Source: Alphaproteobacteria bacterium (GTDB lineage: Bacteria; Pseudomonadota; Alphaproteobacteria; Rhodospirillales; WMHbin7). From it: a DNA stretch of 64,000 bases. The stretch covers positions 1 to 64,000 of the forward strand of contig JADGAX010000003.1 in assembly GCA_015231795.1 (NCBI GenBank), written 5' to 3'. Position 1 is the first letter of the stretch; each line of letters starts with the position of its first letter. The position numbers and the translations under genes are program-made. The notes below the pieces were generated by a model that worked only from the letters and a program-made list of their open reading frames with translations, was not told the origin of the DNA and made no database searches. Positions 36,970-46,010 of the stretch are shown here, in pieces.

Positions 36970-37877
36970 GCAATGTCTCCGGCTTTTTCGGGTCCCAGTT
37001 CGATCAGGCGTTTCATCTTCTCTTCGATCTGGGCATAGATTTTGCGGAACTCGGCCAGTCTTTCGCCATGCGTGCCGACGGCGGCGGCAGGGTCTGGAAA
37101 GCCCAGATGAATCTTTTTCGGCCCGCCCGGCCAGATCGGGCAGACTTCACCGGCGGCATTGTCGCAGACCGTGATCACCAGATCCATTTCGGGCGCGCCG
37201 TCGGCTGCGAATTCGTCCCAGGATTTGGAGCGCAGCCCATCGATACGGTGCCCCTTTTCGGCCAGCAATTCCAAGGTCAGCGGATTGACTTGGCCGGTCG
37301 GGTGGCTGCCCGCGCTGAAAGCCTTCCACCGTCCTTCGCCCAGGGCGTTGATCAGCGCCTCGCCCATCACGCTTCTAGCGCTGTTGCCGGTGCAAAGAAC
37401 GAGAACGTTGATGGGATGCGGTTCGATCAATTCCGCCGCCAGTTCGCCCGCCCGCCTGGCATAGGCAAAGCAGCGCGAAACAAGGCCCTTGTCCTTGAAA
37501 CTGGCGTAGCCTTGCGGCGAGCCCAAATCGCATCCCAACAATTCGGCGCAGTTGATTGAGCCGAATTCGGCGTTGAAGCGCGACAAGAAACGCTGGGTAA
37601 CCAGATAAGCCTGATCCAGGGATTCGCCGCCCCGGTTGCGTCCATAGGCAAGGCCAAGTCCCATGACGGCGCCCGATACAGCGCCGCATTGGCCGCATGT
37701 GCGCGCCATGCCGCTGCAAAAGCCGGTGGCGATGGCGGGGATCAGGTCGGATGAAATGTCTTGAAATTCCGCCAGCGCCAGCAAGACGCTCTCGGCGCAA
37801 TAAAGGCCGCTTTTGAAATGGGCGTCCGCCTTGTCGCCAACTTGGAGCCAGACCGCCTCGGCTTCTTTCCTGGTCAT
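36966..37877 (-). CDS. arsC: C_GCAxxG_C_C redox domain fused to arsenate reductase (LMW-phosphatase type)
   Basis: The 303-residue protein joins two domains. Residues 1 to about 150 resemble the C_GCAxxG_C_C redox family: Cys27 in YCAESVLLAL, Cys64 in CGAVSGAVMGLG, and C110 and C116 in NCAELLGCDL. Residues 155-303 are a thioredoxin-linked ArsC with the phosphatase loop C162-TGNSA-R168 and the resolving-cysteine region TVCDNAAGEVCPIWPG. It reduces arsenate to arsenite for Acr3; the added cysteine-rich domain may supply electrons. These two parts are usually separate proteins. Confidence 0.85.
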   Translation of the reverse strand: MTRKEAEAVWLQVGDKADAHFKSGLYCAESVLLALAEFQDISSDLIPAIATGFCSGMARTCGQCGAVSGAVMGLGLAYGRNRGGESLDQAYLVTQRFLSRFNAEFGSINCAELLGCDLGSPQGYASFKDKGLVSRCFAYARRAGELAAELIEPHPINVLVLCTGNSARSVMGEALINALGEGRWKAFSAGSHPTGQVNPLTLELLAEKGHRIDGLRSKSWDEFAADGAPEMDLVITVCDNAAGEVCPIWPGGPKKIHLGFPDPAAAVGTHGERLAEFRKIYAQIEEKMKRLIELGPEKAGDIA

Positions 37878-37880
37878 GCG

Positions 37881-38117
37881 TCAGCCTTTCAGCCAAGCAT
37901 CGATTTTGGATGGAGCGGGCACGCTGCCCGAATGCACCACCTTGCCGTCGATCACCACGCCGGGCGTGCTCATCACGCCCAGGCCCAGAATGACAGCCAT
38001 GTCGGTCACCTTCTCCAACGTGACCTCGACGCCCAGGTTTTTCGCCTGCGTCTCGATCATCTTCATGACGGTATCGCAATTGCCGCAGCAGCCGCCCAGA
38101 ACCTTGATATTTTTCAT
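37881..38117 (-). CDS. small thioredoxin-like redox protein
   Basis: The 78-residue protein has the active-site pattern GGCCGNCDT (C10, C11, C14) and a cis-proline segment STPGVVIDGK, matching the small glutaredoxin-like thioredoxins often placed next to ArsP-type permeases. ATG 38117 is preceded by AAGGAG. It may recycle the ArsC fusion protein encoded 3 bases downstream. Confidence 0.87.
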   Translation of the reverse strand: MKNIKVLGGCCGNCDTVMKMIETQAKNLGVEVTLEKVTDMAVILGLGVMSTPGVVIDGKVVHSGSVPAPSKIDAWLKG

Positions 38118-38130
38118 AAGCGCTCCTTCG

Positions 38131-39096
38131 TCACGAGAAGATGAAGTTGAAGCCATAGCCGACGACGATGAAGGCCACGGCCAGAATGCCCACGAAGATG
38201 GCGATCAATTGCGGCTTGATCACCTGTTTTAGCATGATGACTTCGGGCAGCGACAAGGCGGCGATGCTCATCATCAGGGCCAGCACGGTGCCGACCGGAA
38301 CGCCCTTGGCGAGCAGTGCTTCGGCCACCGGAATGACGCTGGTCGCACTTCCGTACAGGGGGATTCCCATCAGCACGGCCAGCGGCACGGCGAATGGATT
38401 GTCGGCGCTGGCATATTGGGTGAAGAATTCCTGCGGCACATAGCCGTGCAGGAAGGCGCCGATGCCGATGCCGATAAACACATACAGCCACAAGCGTTTT
38501 AGGATGCTTTTCACCTCGCCCCAGGCATAGGCCGCACGCTCGGCCCAGCTTTCCGGATGCTCAGGCAAGGCCGCCTCGCCCATATGGATTTTCCAGACAT
38601 AATCCTCGACATAGCGTTCCAGCTTCATGCCGTCGATCAGCAATCCGCCGATCAGCCCCACGGTCAGGCCGGTCACGACATAAAGCACGGCGAATTCCAG
38701 GCCGATGGACGAGGCCAGGATGATGACGGCGATCTCGTTGATCATTGGAGAGGCGATCAGGAAGGACATGGTGACGCCCAAGGGGATGCCCGCCTCCAAA
38801 AAGCCGATGAACAGGGGGATGGACGAGCAGGAGCAGAAGGGCGTGACGGCGCCAAGCCCCACGGCCGCCGGATAGGCCACGATGCGCCGCTTGCCGCCAA
38901 TCAGCTTGCGCACGCGTTCGGGCGACATCATCGAGCGGAACAGGCCGATGACGAAGACGATCAAGGCCAGCAGAAAGAAAATCTTGGCCGTGTCCTCGAT
39001 GAAGAAGTGAAGCGCGCCGCCCAGGCTTTGCGTTGTATCCAGCCCCAAGAGGCGGATGGTCAGCAGGTCGGCCAAAAACAAGAAGGGATCGATCAT
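38131..39096 (-). CDS. ArsP-like permease
   Basis: The 321-residue protein has about eight membrane segments and the family motif TPFCSCSSIPLF with Cys88 and Cys90, plus a second helical half with GIPLYGSATSVIPV. ArsP permeases of this family export trivalent organoarsenicals; others have unknown substrates. It lies right after arsR, with the thioredoxin next. Confidence 0.85.
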   Translation of the reverse strand: MIDPFLFLADLLTIRLLGLDTTQSLGGALHFFIEDTAKIFFLLALIVFVIGLFRSMMSPERVRKLIGGKRRIVAYPAAVGLGAVTPFCSCSSIPLFIGFLEAGIPLGVTMSFLIASPMINEIAVIILASSIGLEFAVLYVVTGLTVGLIGGLLIDGMKLERYVEDYVWKIHMGEAALPEHPESWAERAAYAWGEVKSILKRLWLYVFIGIGIGAFLHGYVPQEFFTQYASADNPFAVPLAVLMGIPLYGSATSVIPVAEALLAKGVPVGTVLALMMSIAALSLPEVIMLKQVIKPQLIAIFVGILAVAFIVVGYGFNFIFS

Positions 39097-39097
39097 C

Positions 39098-39448
39098 TCA
39101 GGCCGCCTTGTTGCAGGCAGGGGAAAGCCGCTTCTTCAGGCGCTTGGCGTCGTCTGCATAGGGCTGCTGCTCCTTGGCTCCCTCGAAGGCCGCATCCAGA
39201 GCCGCCCGCACCCAGGCGGGCAAGTCGGTCTTCAGGGAATAATGCACCCACTGGGCTTTGCGCTCATCGGCCACCAGCCCCATTTCGCGCAACACGCCCA
39301 GATGTTTGGACAGTTTTGGCTGCGGCTCTTGCATGGCGTCGACCAGATGGCAGACGCACAAGGAAGGCTCCTTGGCCAGCAGCGTTAGGCAGCGCAGGCG
39401 GGTGGGATCGGCCAGAACGGCGAACAGGTCGGTTGGTTCATATTCCAT
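39098..39448 (-). CDS. arsR: arsenic-responsive repressor
   Basis: The 116-residue winged-helix protein has the arsenite-binding CVCHLV (C31, C33) at the start of the recognition region and the sequence QPKLSKHLGVLREMGLV as DNA-reading helix. It represses the operon until arsenite binds. Its ATG (39448-39446) has no ribosome site upstream; instead a promoter and a dyad overlap it, so the message is probably leaderless. Confidence 0.92.
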   Translation of the reverse strand: MEYEPTDLFAVLADPTRLRCLTLLAKEPSLCVCHLVDAMQEPQPKLSKHLGVLREMGLVADERKAQWVHYSLKTDLPAWVRAALDAAFEGAKEQQPYADDAKRLKKRLSPACNKAA

Positions 39449-39483
39449 ACAGGGTATATACTCTGTAAGGAATAAGCTGGCAA
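39443..39483 (-). promoter_or_regulatory. ars promoter with operator overlapping the start codon
   Basis: On the minus strand TTGCCA (39483-39478), a 17-base spacer and TATATA (39460-39455) form a strong promoter whose +1 would fall on or next to the A of the arsR ATG. A 30-base imperfect palindrome at 39443-39472, built around GTATATAC with TTCC and GGAA at its ends, covers the -10 box and the start codon and is the probable ArsR site. Confidence 0.72.
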
Positions 39484-39487
39484 GGGG

Positions 39488-40327
39488 TCAATCGCCCAGG
39501 ATAACCCTTGGCCCGGCGACATTGACCGGCGGGCCTTGCCACACCTTGGTCTGCACTTTGGCGGCCAGGGCCAGTCGGCGTTCCTCGTACAGGCGCATGA
39601 CTTCCGGCTGGGCTTGCAACTCTCTGTCGCTCATGGCTTCCAGCCCGGCTTCCGGCGGGGCCTGGAACTTGGCGCGTTGCCGGTCGAAGGCGTTGCCGGG
39701 ATAAACTAGGTGGTGAACGGTTTCCAACTCGGTTCGCGCCTGCGCGAAGAAGGCGATCAGCAGGGCCGAATAAAGCGCATCCTCGGCATGCAGGGCCTGG
39801 AAGGCCGGTTCTTCGAAGAAGCCGCCGATAAAGTCGTGAACCTCGCGGCGCACCGCGCAATTGATGACGATGCTGTTGGCGATGCCGCTTTTCCAGCCGG
39901 GATGAACATTCTCGTCCAGCCGAACGCCGGTTTTCACGAATCCGGCTTCGGCATGCTGGTCCAAAAGGTCCAGGCAAACCGCGATATGCGGGGGAAAAAA
40001 CAGATCGTCGCCGTCAAGATACATGATGACGTTCGCCTCTCCCGCCGCCGCCGCCGCGTTGCGGGCCTTTCCCGGTCCCTGGTTGGCTTGGCGCAGCAGG
40101 CGGACATGGGGATGGTCTTGCGCGAACCGGGCGATCAGATCGGGCGTCGCGTCGGTCGATCCGTCATCGACCACCACCACCTCGACCAGCGAGTTGGGTC
40201 CGCGCAGCGCCTTGAGATAGGCGATCGAGTCTTCGATGCTGGCAAGGGCCGGGATGATGGTGGATGCGCAGTTGTAGGCGGGAACGGCGACGGTCGCCAA
40301 GGCAGAACCGTCGCCGCCATTTCCCAC
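39488..40327 (-). CDS. family 2 glycosyltransferase
   Basis: The 279-residue protein has the GT-A start TVAVPAYNCAS, then VVVVDDGSTDATP and YLDGDDLFF with the metal-binding DGDD, so it is an inverting GT2 enzyme using a nucleotide sugar. The acceptor is unknown. It starts with GTG immediately after the speE stop, with GGAG 7 bases upstream inside speE, so it is co-translated with speE. No other polysaccharide gene is near. Confidence 0.82.
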   Translation of the reverse strand: MGNGGDGSALATVAVPAYNCASTIIPALASIEDSIAYLKALRGPNSLVEVVVVDDGSTDATPDLIARFAQDHPHVRLLRQANQGPGKARNAAAAAGEANVIMYLDGDDLFFPPHIAVCLDLLDQHAEAGFVKTGVRLDENVHPGWKSGIANSIVINCAVRREVHDFIGGFFEEPAFQALHAEDALYSALLIAFFAQARTELETVHHLVYPGNAFDRQRAKFQAPPEAGLEAMSDRELQAQPEVMRLYEERRLALAAKVQTKVWQGPPVNVAGPRVILGD

Positions 40328-41179
40328 TTACTTCTCCATCAGTTCTTGGACGTAACGCGGCAGCGCGAAGCTGGCCACGTGAAGATCGGGCGTCCAATAA
40401 CGCGTGGGGAAGGGATTGGCGTCATAGCGCTTCTTGATGACGTCCACGCCCTGCTTGCGATAGCTGGCGTCTTGCGTCGCCCAGCCCAGCGCCATGAATC
40501 CGCCGACATAGGTCGGCACCGCCGCCACATAGAAGGCGGCATCCTTGAAATGCGGCTTCCTGCGGCGCTGCGTGTCGGTCAGCTCGTCGCCCTGCATGAA
40601 CGGCACGCCGTTCTGACAGGTGAAGATGCCGCCCGGCTTCAAGCGCTTGGCGCAATTCTTGTAGAAGGATTCGGTGAACAAGACCTCGCCGGGACCGGCG
40701 GGGTCTGTCGAATCGATGATGATGACGTCGAACTTCTGACCATCCTCGGCCATGTATTCGACGCCGTCCTGGATGACCACCTGGACGCGCGGATCTTCAT
40801 AGGCTCCGGCGGAAACCGAAGGCATATGTTCGATGCTCATGTCCACGACGCCCTGGTCGATTTCGACCAGCACGGCCTTGGTCACCTGCTTGTGCTTCAG
40901 CACCTCGCGCAGGATTCCCCCATCGCCGCCGCCCACCACCAGAATTTCGACGGCATTCCCATGAGCCAACATGGGGACATGCGTCAGCATCTCGTGATAG
41001 ACGAACTCGTCGCCGGTGGTGACCTGGATCACGTCGTCCAGAACCATCACGCGGCCGAATTGCGGATTTTCGAAGATGGCCAAGTGTTGGTGATCCGTCC
41101 TGGCTTCGAAGAGGGTCTTCGATGCCAGGAAGGATTGACGCCAACTCTCGTAGAGCTTCTCGACGATCCAGGCGCTCAC
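40328..41179 (-). CDS. speE: spermidine synthase
   Basis: The 283-residue aminopropyltransferase has the decarboxy-SAM site VVGGGDGGILREVL, VEIDQGVVD and the catalytic Asp in IIDSTDPAGP. It transfers an aminopropyl group to putrescine. The start is GTG 41179, which overlaps the speD stop as GTGA and gives the normal length; the longer frame upstream is speD read in another frame. Confidence 0.93.
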   Translation of the reverse strand: MSAWIVEKLYESWRQSFLASKTLFEARTDHQHLAIFENPQFGRVMVLDDVIQVTTGDEFVYHEMLTHVPMLAHGNAVEILVVGGGDGGILREVLKHKQVTKAVLVEIDQGVVDMSIEHMPSVSAGAYEDPRVQVVIQDGVEYMAEDGQKFDVIIIDSTDPAGPGEVLFTESFYKNCAKRLKPGGIFTCQNGVPFMQGDELTDTQRRRKPHFKDAAFYVAAVPTYVGGFMALGWATQDASYRKQGVDVIKKRYDANPFPTRYWTPDLHVASFALPRYVQELMEK

Positions 41180-41691
41180 GCCAGGATGCCCCGTTTCTGC
41201 TCGTTGACCACGACGCGTTCGGGAGAAAAGGCCCGCTTCAGGATGGGAATCGACTTGTAAGGGTCGCATTCGCCGCACATGAAGATGTCGAGCGCAGCGA
41301 AATTGCGCTCGGGCCAAGTGTGGATGCTGATATGCGATTCAGCCAGCACCAGCACGCCCGAAATTCCGCCGTTGGGCGAGAAGTGGTGCAGATGACAGTG
41401 CAGCAAAGTGGCGCCCGCCACTTCCGCCGATTCGCGTAAAGCGTTTTCCGTCAGCTCAAGCTGATCGAGATTCGACGCACCCCACAGATCGATGATCAGA
41501 TGGGTGCCTGCGAACTTTACGCCGTTCTTCTCGACGTAATAATCCTTGCCATTGTCGACGACGGGCCAAAGATGACATTCCTTGGCCTGATGCGACTCGG
41601 CATAGGTCATGTGATACGCGGCGCCTTGGGTATCCCTCGGATTGGCTTCCGAGTTCATCCCCAGCCGGGCAAGGGCGACTTTCGACATCAT
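41176..41691 (-). CDS. speD: S-adenosylmethionine decarboxylase proenzyme
   Basis: The 171-residue proenzyme has the self-cleavage site AES-HISIHTWPE; cleavage before Ser119 gives the pyruvoyl group used for catalysis. It makes decarboxylated SAM for SpeE, whose gene overlaps it. AGGAG lies 5 bases before ATG 41691 and 8 before ATG 41688; either may be used. The N-terminus is about 35 residues longer than in short bacterial SpeD. Confidence 0.9.
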   Translation of the reverse strand: MMSKVALARLGMNSEANPRDTQGAAYHMTYAESHQAKECHLWPVVDNGKDYYVEKNGVKFAGTHLIIDLWGASNLDQLELTENALRESAEVAGATLLHCHLHHFSPNGGISGVLVLAESHISIHTWPERNFAALDIFMCGECDPYKSIPILKRAFSPERVVVNEQKRGILA

Positions 41692-41783
41692 CCCCACTCC
41701 TAACCAGTAGATGGACCAGAAGAAGAAAGGAGGGCTTATGAAGCATCCCCCGCCTTCTTACACGAATAAATTTGGCCGAGGCC

Positions 41784-41830
41784 AAAAAAAAACCCCGAAC
41801 CCAAGCCACCAGAGGAAGCCCGCTGTTCGG
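41784..41830 (-). terminator. probable Rho-independent terminator of the fliL-cheZ operon
   Basis: On the minus strand CCGAAC (41830-41825) pairs with GTTCGG near 41800-41795, with further pairing of the interior, followed by a run of nine T residues at 41792-41784. It lies just after the last gene of the flagellar operon. Confidence 0.6.
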
Positions 41831-41839
41831 AAAGCGTGG

Positions 41840-44800
41840 TCAGTTTATAGCACTCAATTTTTCATCACGCAAGCGGCTACGATAGCCAGACATAAATGTC
41901 TGAAAGTTTTCAACTTCCTTAATTTTTGCGGCCACCATGTCGGTGGAAATGCCCTCGGTTCCCGGCTCGTAAGTCAGCAAGGTGAAGGCGTCCTTGTACT
42001 GCGTCACTTCCATATAAGGCAGGAACTGGCGGCGAATGCGGGCCAGACCGCGCTCGTCCTTGGCCAGGATCAGGGCCACGGCCTTGTTCAAGATGAAGCG
42101 GGCCTCCTGGTCGGACAGCTTGCCGCCCTTGGCGGGCGTCGCTTCCGGCTTGGGCACCAGGGCTTCGAACGCGTTGACCACCTCCGGCCAGTTCTGCTTG
42201 TTCCAATAGATTTCCGCCTTCAGCAGCAGGGCCGCCCGGTTGGTGTCCTCGCCCAACAAAGCGATGGCGTCCGGCACCTTGTTCATTTCGGCCAGCGCCT
42301 GGGCCTTCAAATAGCGCCTGCTTTGTTCAAGCTCGGCGGAAACGCCCGGCGCCTCGCTTTCGGCCAGGGCGTCGATGGCCGCCTGCGGGTTGTGGTTCAG
42401 CATCTGAAGCAGCCCATGGCGGAAGCCGACGCGGGCCTTCTCTTCGCCTTGCAAGCGGAAGCGCACTTGTTGGCGCAGCAAATCGGCGGCGCGGTCCAAC
42501 AGATCGACCGCGGCCAGACGGTCGGCCAGATTGCGGATCATTTCGTCGCCCTTGGGGCCGACCGGCGTCAGTTCCTTGAATTCCTCGAACAGGGCGATGG
42601 CGGTGTAGGGCGGCAGCTTGTCGGCTTCGCCATCCTGGAAGAGCTTGGCGAACACGTCGCTCATCTGGCCCGCGATCGGCTCGATATCCTTCACTTCGCG
42701 GAAGTTGGCGGCCAACTGCTTCAAGGTGCGCAACCCATTGCCGTAGTCGTGTTCCTGGAAATACAGCTCGGCCATGCGCTTTAATAAATTATATTCGAAG
42801 TCGTCGCCGCGCCAAGCGAAGCGCAGCCGCTCCAGTTCCTGAATGGCCTGGGCCTTGGTGATCTTGTTGGTCTTCAATTCCAATTCGACCCTGGCGATGC
42901 CCGCCCGCGAGCGCTCCCAGCGCCCGGTGCTGTTTTCAGCTTCGCGATATTTGGTCAGCGCCGTTTCGGCGGCGCCGGTCATCTCCTCGAACCGGCCTTC
43001 GATATAGGTGTAGCGGGCCTTTTCCGATTCGGTCGACAGCAGAGGCTTTACGATGTCCATCACCCGGCTGGCGGTCAGATCGTCGGCGGCATCGACGGCG
43101 GCCTGGGCCGCCAACAGCCCCAAGCGCAATTGCAGGGCAGGCGGATAAGAGGACAGGAACCCGCCGCCTTCCTTCAAGACGTCGTTGAAATGGCCGGGAT
43201 TGAAGGCTTGGTCGGCATCGGCCAAACCGCGCCAGAATCTTGCCTCGGGCACGTCGATCAGGGTCGGGCTTTGCAGGTCTTCAAGCGCTTCTAGCGACCG
43301 GTGCGCCAAAACATTGGCGGCTCCTCTGGCCGCCTTGAAGGGCGCCGTCTCGGCGAAGGGGGCGTCGGTGACCGCGATGGTGCGCAGAACGCCCAAGGCC
43401 TCGGCACCCATGCCGGAAGCGATCAAGAAGCGGGCCAGGGCCAAGCGGGGCTGCGTGCGGCCTTCCGGCGGCGACTGGCTGATCACCTGCAACAGATCGC
43501 GCATGGCTTCGTCGGATTTGTTGGGATCGCCCTGAACCCATTTGGCGACGTTCATGGCGCTCATGTCGGCCTGTCCGATGGGAAGGCCGGATGCGCGGGC
43601 CAGCCGATCGGCGTCCTTGGTGAAGCGTAGGCCGCCCGGCTGACGGCTGATCTCGGCGCCGTCGCGGGTGGCTCTTACGTCAAGACCGTCCGATTTCTTG
43701 GCCGCCACGATGCCCTGAGCGGTGGCCAGCAAGGTCACGTCCGGAAGGTCGCGCTTGGGATAGACGCCGGCCCCCAACGGCATGACCGGAATCACGAACA
43801 ACTGATCGCCGATTTCGGCATCGACCAGAGGGATGACCGAACCGGCCTCGTTGACCTTCATGAAAATGCGCGATCCCACCACGCTTTGCTCTTCCAAACG
43901 CAGATCAATGGGATTGGCCGGTTTCAAGGCGCGCTTCGACAGGTCGAGAATCCACAGCAGGTTCTCGCGCCGGATCGAGGGATTGTAGCCGGGCTGGGTG
44001 ACGATGCGCGCGACGGTGACCGACTTGGAGGGCAATTGCTCGACCGAGGTGACGACCCCGGCCCCCAATTGGCGCAAGAGCCGCAAGTCAAGTTCCTGAT
44101 GGCGGTCGAACACCACCCACAAATAGCCCGAGCGGCGGAAAACGGCGGCGGCCGTCGGCTGGTTCCAGGTGAAAGACAGACTGGCCGTGGTGCCGGGCGT
44201 CCCATCGTCGGGAACCGCGTCCTCGTCATCGTCCATGGACGGGGCGGGGAAGGGAAGGGCCGAGGGCTGCATGGGCGGCGGCTCGGCGCCGGGCGGTGGT
44301 TCTGCTGGCGCTGGCGTTGGCGGAGCCGGGCCAGAAGCAGGGGCCGGACTTGGGGCCGGTGCAGGTCCTGGAGTCGGGGCGGGAGCCGGAACAGGGGCTG
44401 GGGCAACCGGCGGCGCTGCGACAGCCGCAGGGGGTGTTTGTTGGGACAGTCCGGCCAGATCGGTCGGCAATCCCCGGTCCGAAATGGGGGCTGGGCGCGC
44501 CGCAGGCGGCGGCGTTGCAGGGCGGGCAGGGGCGGGCGCGGCGGTCGTTTTGGCCCCGCCGGGGCTTAGGATGTCCACCACCACCTTGGGGCCGCTGGTG
44601 AAGTGGCGGACCCTGGCGTCCTTGGGCGCGAACAAGGTGACCACCGATTTCCCGCCCGAGGTCTGCGTTTCGGCGCCGCTGATGAACAAGGGCAGATTGG
44701 CCCGCAATCCGGCATCGTCGAAACGGGCGGCGCGTCCGAAGGTAATGGTGACCACTTCGCCCTGCTTGACGACGTCGTAGGTCACGTTTTGCGGCCAATC

Positions 44801-45313
44801 GAAAACCAGTCGGCTGAAGTCGTCATGGTCGCCGACCCTGACGGCGATGGCGTCCGACCCTTTGGCGGCGGGCTGCGCCGCCTTGGCGGGCGTCGATTTG
44901 AAGGCCTCTGCGCCAGTTCCCCCTTTGGTGGGCATCAAGTCGATGACCGCCGACGTGCCGAGAGAGAAACTTTTGACTTCGAAACGGCCTGCCAGCGTCA
45001 GGGTGGCGGATTTGCCGCCGCCTTCCAGGCTGGCGGCGGTAACGATTCCGTCCAGCGCCGAAAGCAGGGCCTTGGGATCGCCCTTGAAGGGGGTGTCGAA
45101 GCGCACCACCAGCCGGGCGCCGTCTTGCGAAACGCTGAAGCCCCCCGCCTCGTCTTGATCGAAGACGATCCTGGCATAGTCGGCATGTTTGGCGCCGCGC
45201 ACCTGGGCGGCCCAAGATGGCGCGGAATGGGCCAAAAGGCAGCAAAGAGCGACCCCGGCCAGAATCGGAAGCCTGAGCGAAGGGAAAGCGGGCGTTGGAA
45301 AAGCCCCGGCCAT
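41840..45313 (-). CDS. large periplasmic protein with AMIN-like modules and helical repeats
   Basis: The 1157-residue product has a signal peptide cleaved near residue 36. Three similar beta-rich modules follow: about 38-128 (YARIVFDQ...VIDLMP), 155-250 (FSRLVFDWP...VVVDIL) and 380-465 (SFTWNQP...WILDLS). They resemble AMIN domains, which bind peptidoglycan or envelope partners. A Pro/Ala linker (about 255-365) separates the second and third. Residues 590-1140 are helical repeats of TPR type. It ends the fliL-fliM-cheY-cheZ operon, 6 bases after cheZ, so a structural role around the flagellar motor is likely. I do not recognise a named family. Confidence 0.78.
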   Translation of the reverse strand: MAGAFPTPAFPSLRLPILAGVALCCLLAHSAPSWAAQVRGAKHADYARIVFDQDEAGGFSVSQDGARLVVRFDTPFKGDPKALLSALDGIVTAASLEGGGKSATLTLAGRFEVKSFSLGTSAVIDLMPTKGGTGAEAFKSTPAKAAQPAAKGSDAIAVRVGDHDDFSRLVFDWPQNVTYDVVKQGEVVTITFGRAARFDDAGLRANLPLFISGAETQTSGGKSVVTLFAPKDARVRHFTSGPKVVVDILSPGGAKTTAAPAPARPATPPPAARPAPISDRGLPTDLAGLSQQTPPAAVAAPPVAPAPVPAPAPTPGPAPAPSPAPASGPAPPTPAPAEPPPGAEPPPMQPSALPFPAPSMDDDEDAVPDDGTPGTTASLSFTWNQPTAAAVFRRSGYLWVVFDRHQELDLRLLRQLGAGVVTSVEQLPSKSVTVARIVTQPGYNPSIRRENLLWILDLSKRALKPANPIDLRLEEQSVVGSRIFMKVNEAGSVIPLVDAEIGDQLFVIPVMPLGAGVYPKRDLPDVTLLATAQGIVAAKKSDGLDVRATRDGAEISRQPGGLRFTKDADRLARASGLPIGQADMSAMNVAKWVQGDPNKSDEAMRDLLQVISQSPPEGRTQPRLALARFLIASGMGAEALGVLRTIAVTDAPFAETAPFKAARGAANVLAHRSLEALEDLQSPTLIDVPEARFWRGLADADQAFNPGHFNDVLKEGGGFLSSYPPALQLRLGLLAAQAAVDAADDLTASRVMDIVKPLLSTESEKARYTYIEGRFEEMTGAAETALTKYREAENSTGRWERSRAGIARVELELKTNKITKAQAIQELERLRFAWRGDDFEYNLLKRMAELYFQEHDYGNGLRTLKQLAANFREVKDIEPIAGQMSDVFAKLFQDGEADKLPPYTAIALFEEFKELTPVGPKGDEMIRNLADRLAAVDLLDRAADLLRQQVRFRLQGEEKARVGFRHGLLQMLNHNPQAAIDALAESEAPGVSAELEQSRRYLKAQALAEMNKVPDAIALLGEDTNRAALLLKAEIYWNKQNWPEVVNAFEALVPKPEATPAKGGKLSDQEARFILNKAVALILAKDERGLARIRRQFLPYMEVTQYKDAFTLLTYEPGTEGISTDMVAAKIKEVENFQTFMSGYRSRLRDEKLSAIN

Positions 45314-45319
45314 GGGGCC

Positions 45320-45982
45320 TCAGTCGAAGCTGGAAAACAGGGCGTCGATATCGTCTTGCTTGTTGGCCTTGCCTGCGGTCTGCGGGCCGTTCAGAAGATC
45401 CTGCTCGCCTTCGCCGCCATGGGTGAAGAAGGCTGGCGGCTGGCCATCCGCGGAAGCGGCCTCGACATGCTCGCCGCCCAGGGCCTTGACCAGCGATTCG
45501 ACCTTGTCCTCGATATGTTTGAGCGCCCGGACCACCTTGGTGATGCGCTGGCCGGTAATGTCCTGGAAATTGCAGGCTTCGTAGATGCGAGTCGTCAGTT
45601 CGGACAGCTTCTGATTGATCTCTTCCGGGGCTTCCGCCGCCACGTTCTCGATGGCCTCGACGGCGTCCAGGATATCGTTGGTGGCCGTTTCCGTCGCCTC
45701 GACGATGGCGTCCAACTCGTCGGAGGCCGACGAGATGTAATGATCCTTAATTTCGTTGGGGCGCAGTTGGGCGATTTCCGCCTTGGCGGCGCGGATATAG
45801 GCCGCCAGCCCTTCCAACTCTTGATAGATGCGCAAATCAGCCGAGGTCAGATCGCCCTTCAGGCTGTCAAGCAGCGACTGGACAACTTCCCCAATCTGGT
45901 CCACGCGGACAGAACCGCCGGAAGATTCGCGAATCTCGTTCAAACGCTGCTCGAGATCGCGATCGACGGCCTTGCCCGGCAT
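45320..45982 (-). CDS. cheZ: chemotaxis phosphatase CheZ
   Basis: The 220-residue helical protein has the catalytic pair D141 and Q145 in CNFQDITGQR, equivalent to Asp143 and Gln147 of E. coli CheZ, and a C-terminal DDIDALFSSFD that fits the CheY-binding tail. It speeds loss of phosphate from CheY-P. It lies next to cheY, as expected. Confidence 0.9.
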   Translation of the reverse strand: MPGKAVDRDLEQRLNEIRESSGGSVRVDQIGEVVQSLLDSLKGDLTSADLRIYQELEGLAAYIRAAKAEIAQLRPNEIKDHYISSASDELDAIVEATETATNDILDAVEAIENVAAEAPEEINQKLSELTTRIYEACNFQDITGQRITKVVRALKHIEDKVESLVKALGGEHVEAASADGQPPAFFTHGGEGEQDLLNGPQTAGKANKQDDIDALFSSFD

Positions 45983-46010
45983 GGAATTTCCCCTGGCTAC
46001 GCGATCCGCA

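Noticed and set aside
41711-42784. Long plus-strand open frame with AGGAGG-like site near 41738
   Set aside because: It runs antisense to the large AMIN-like protein gene and through its terminator; composition is that of a shadow frame.
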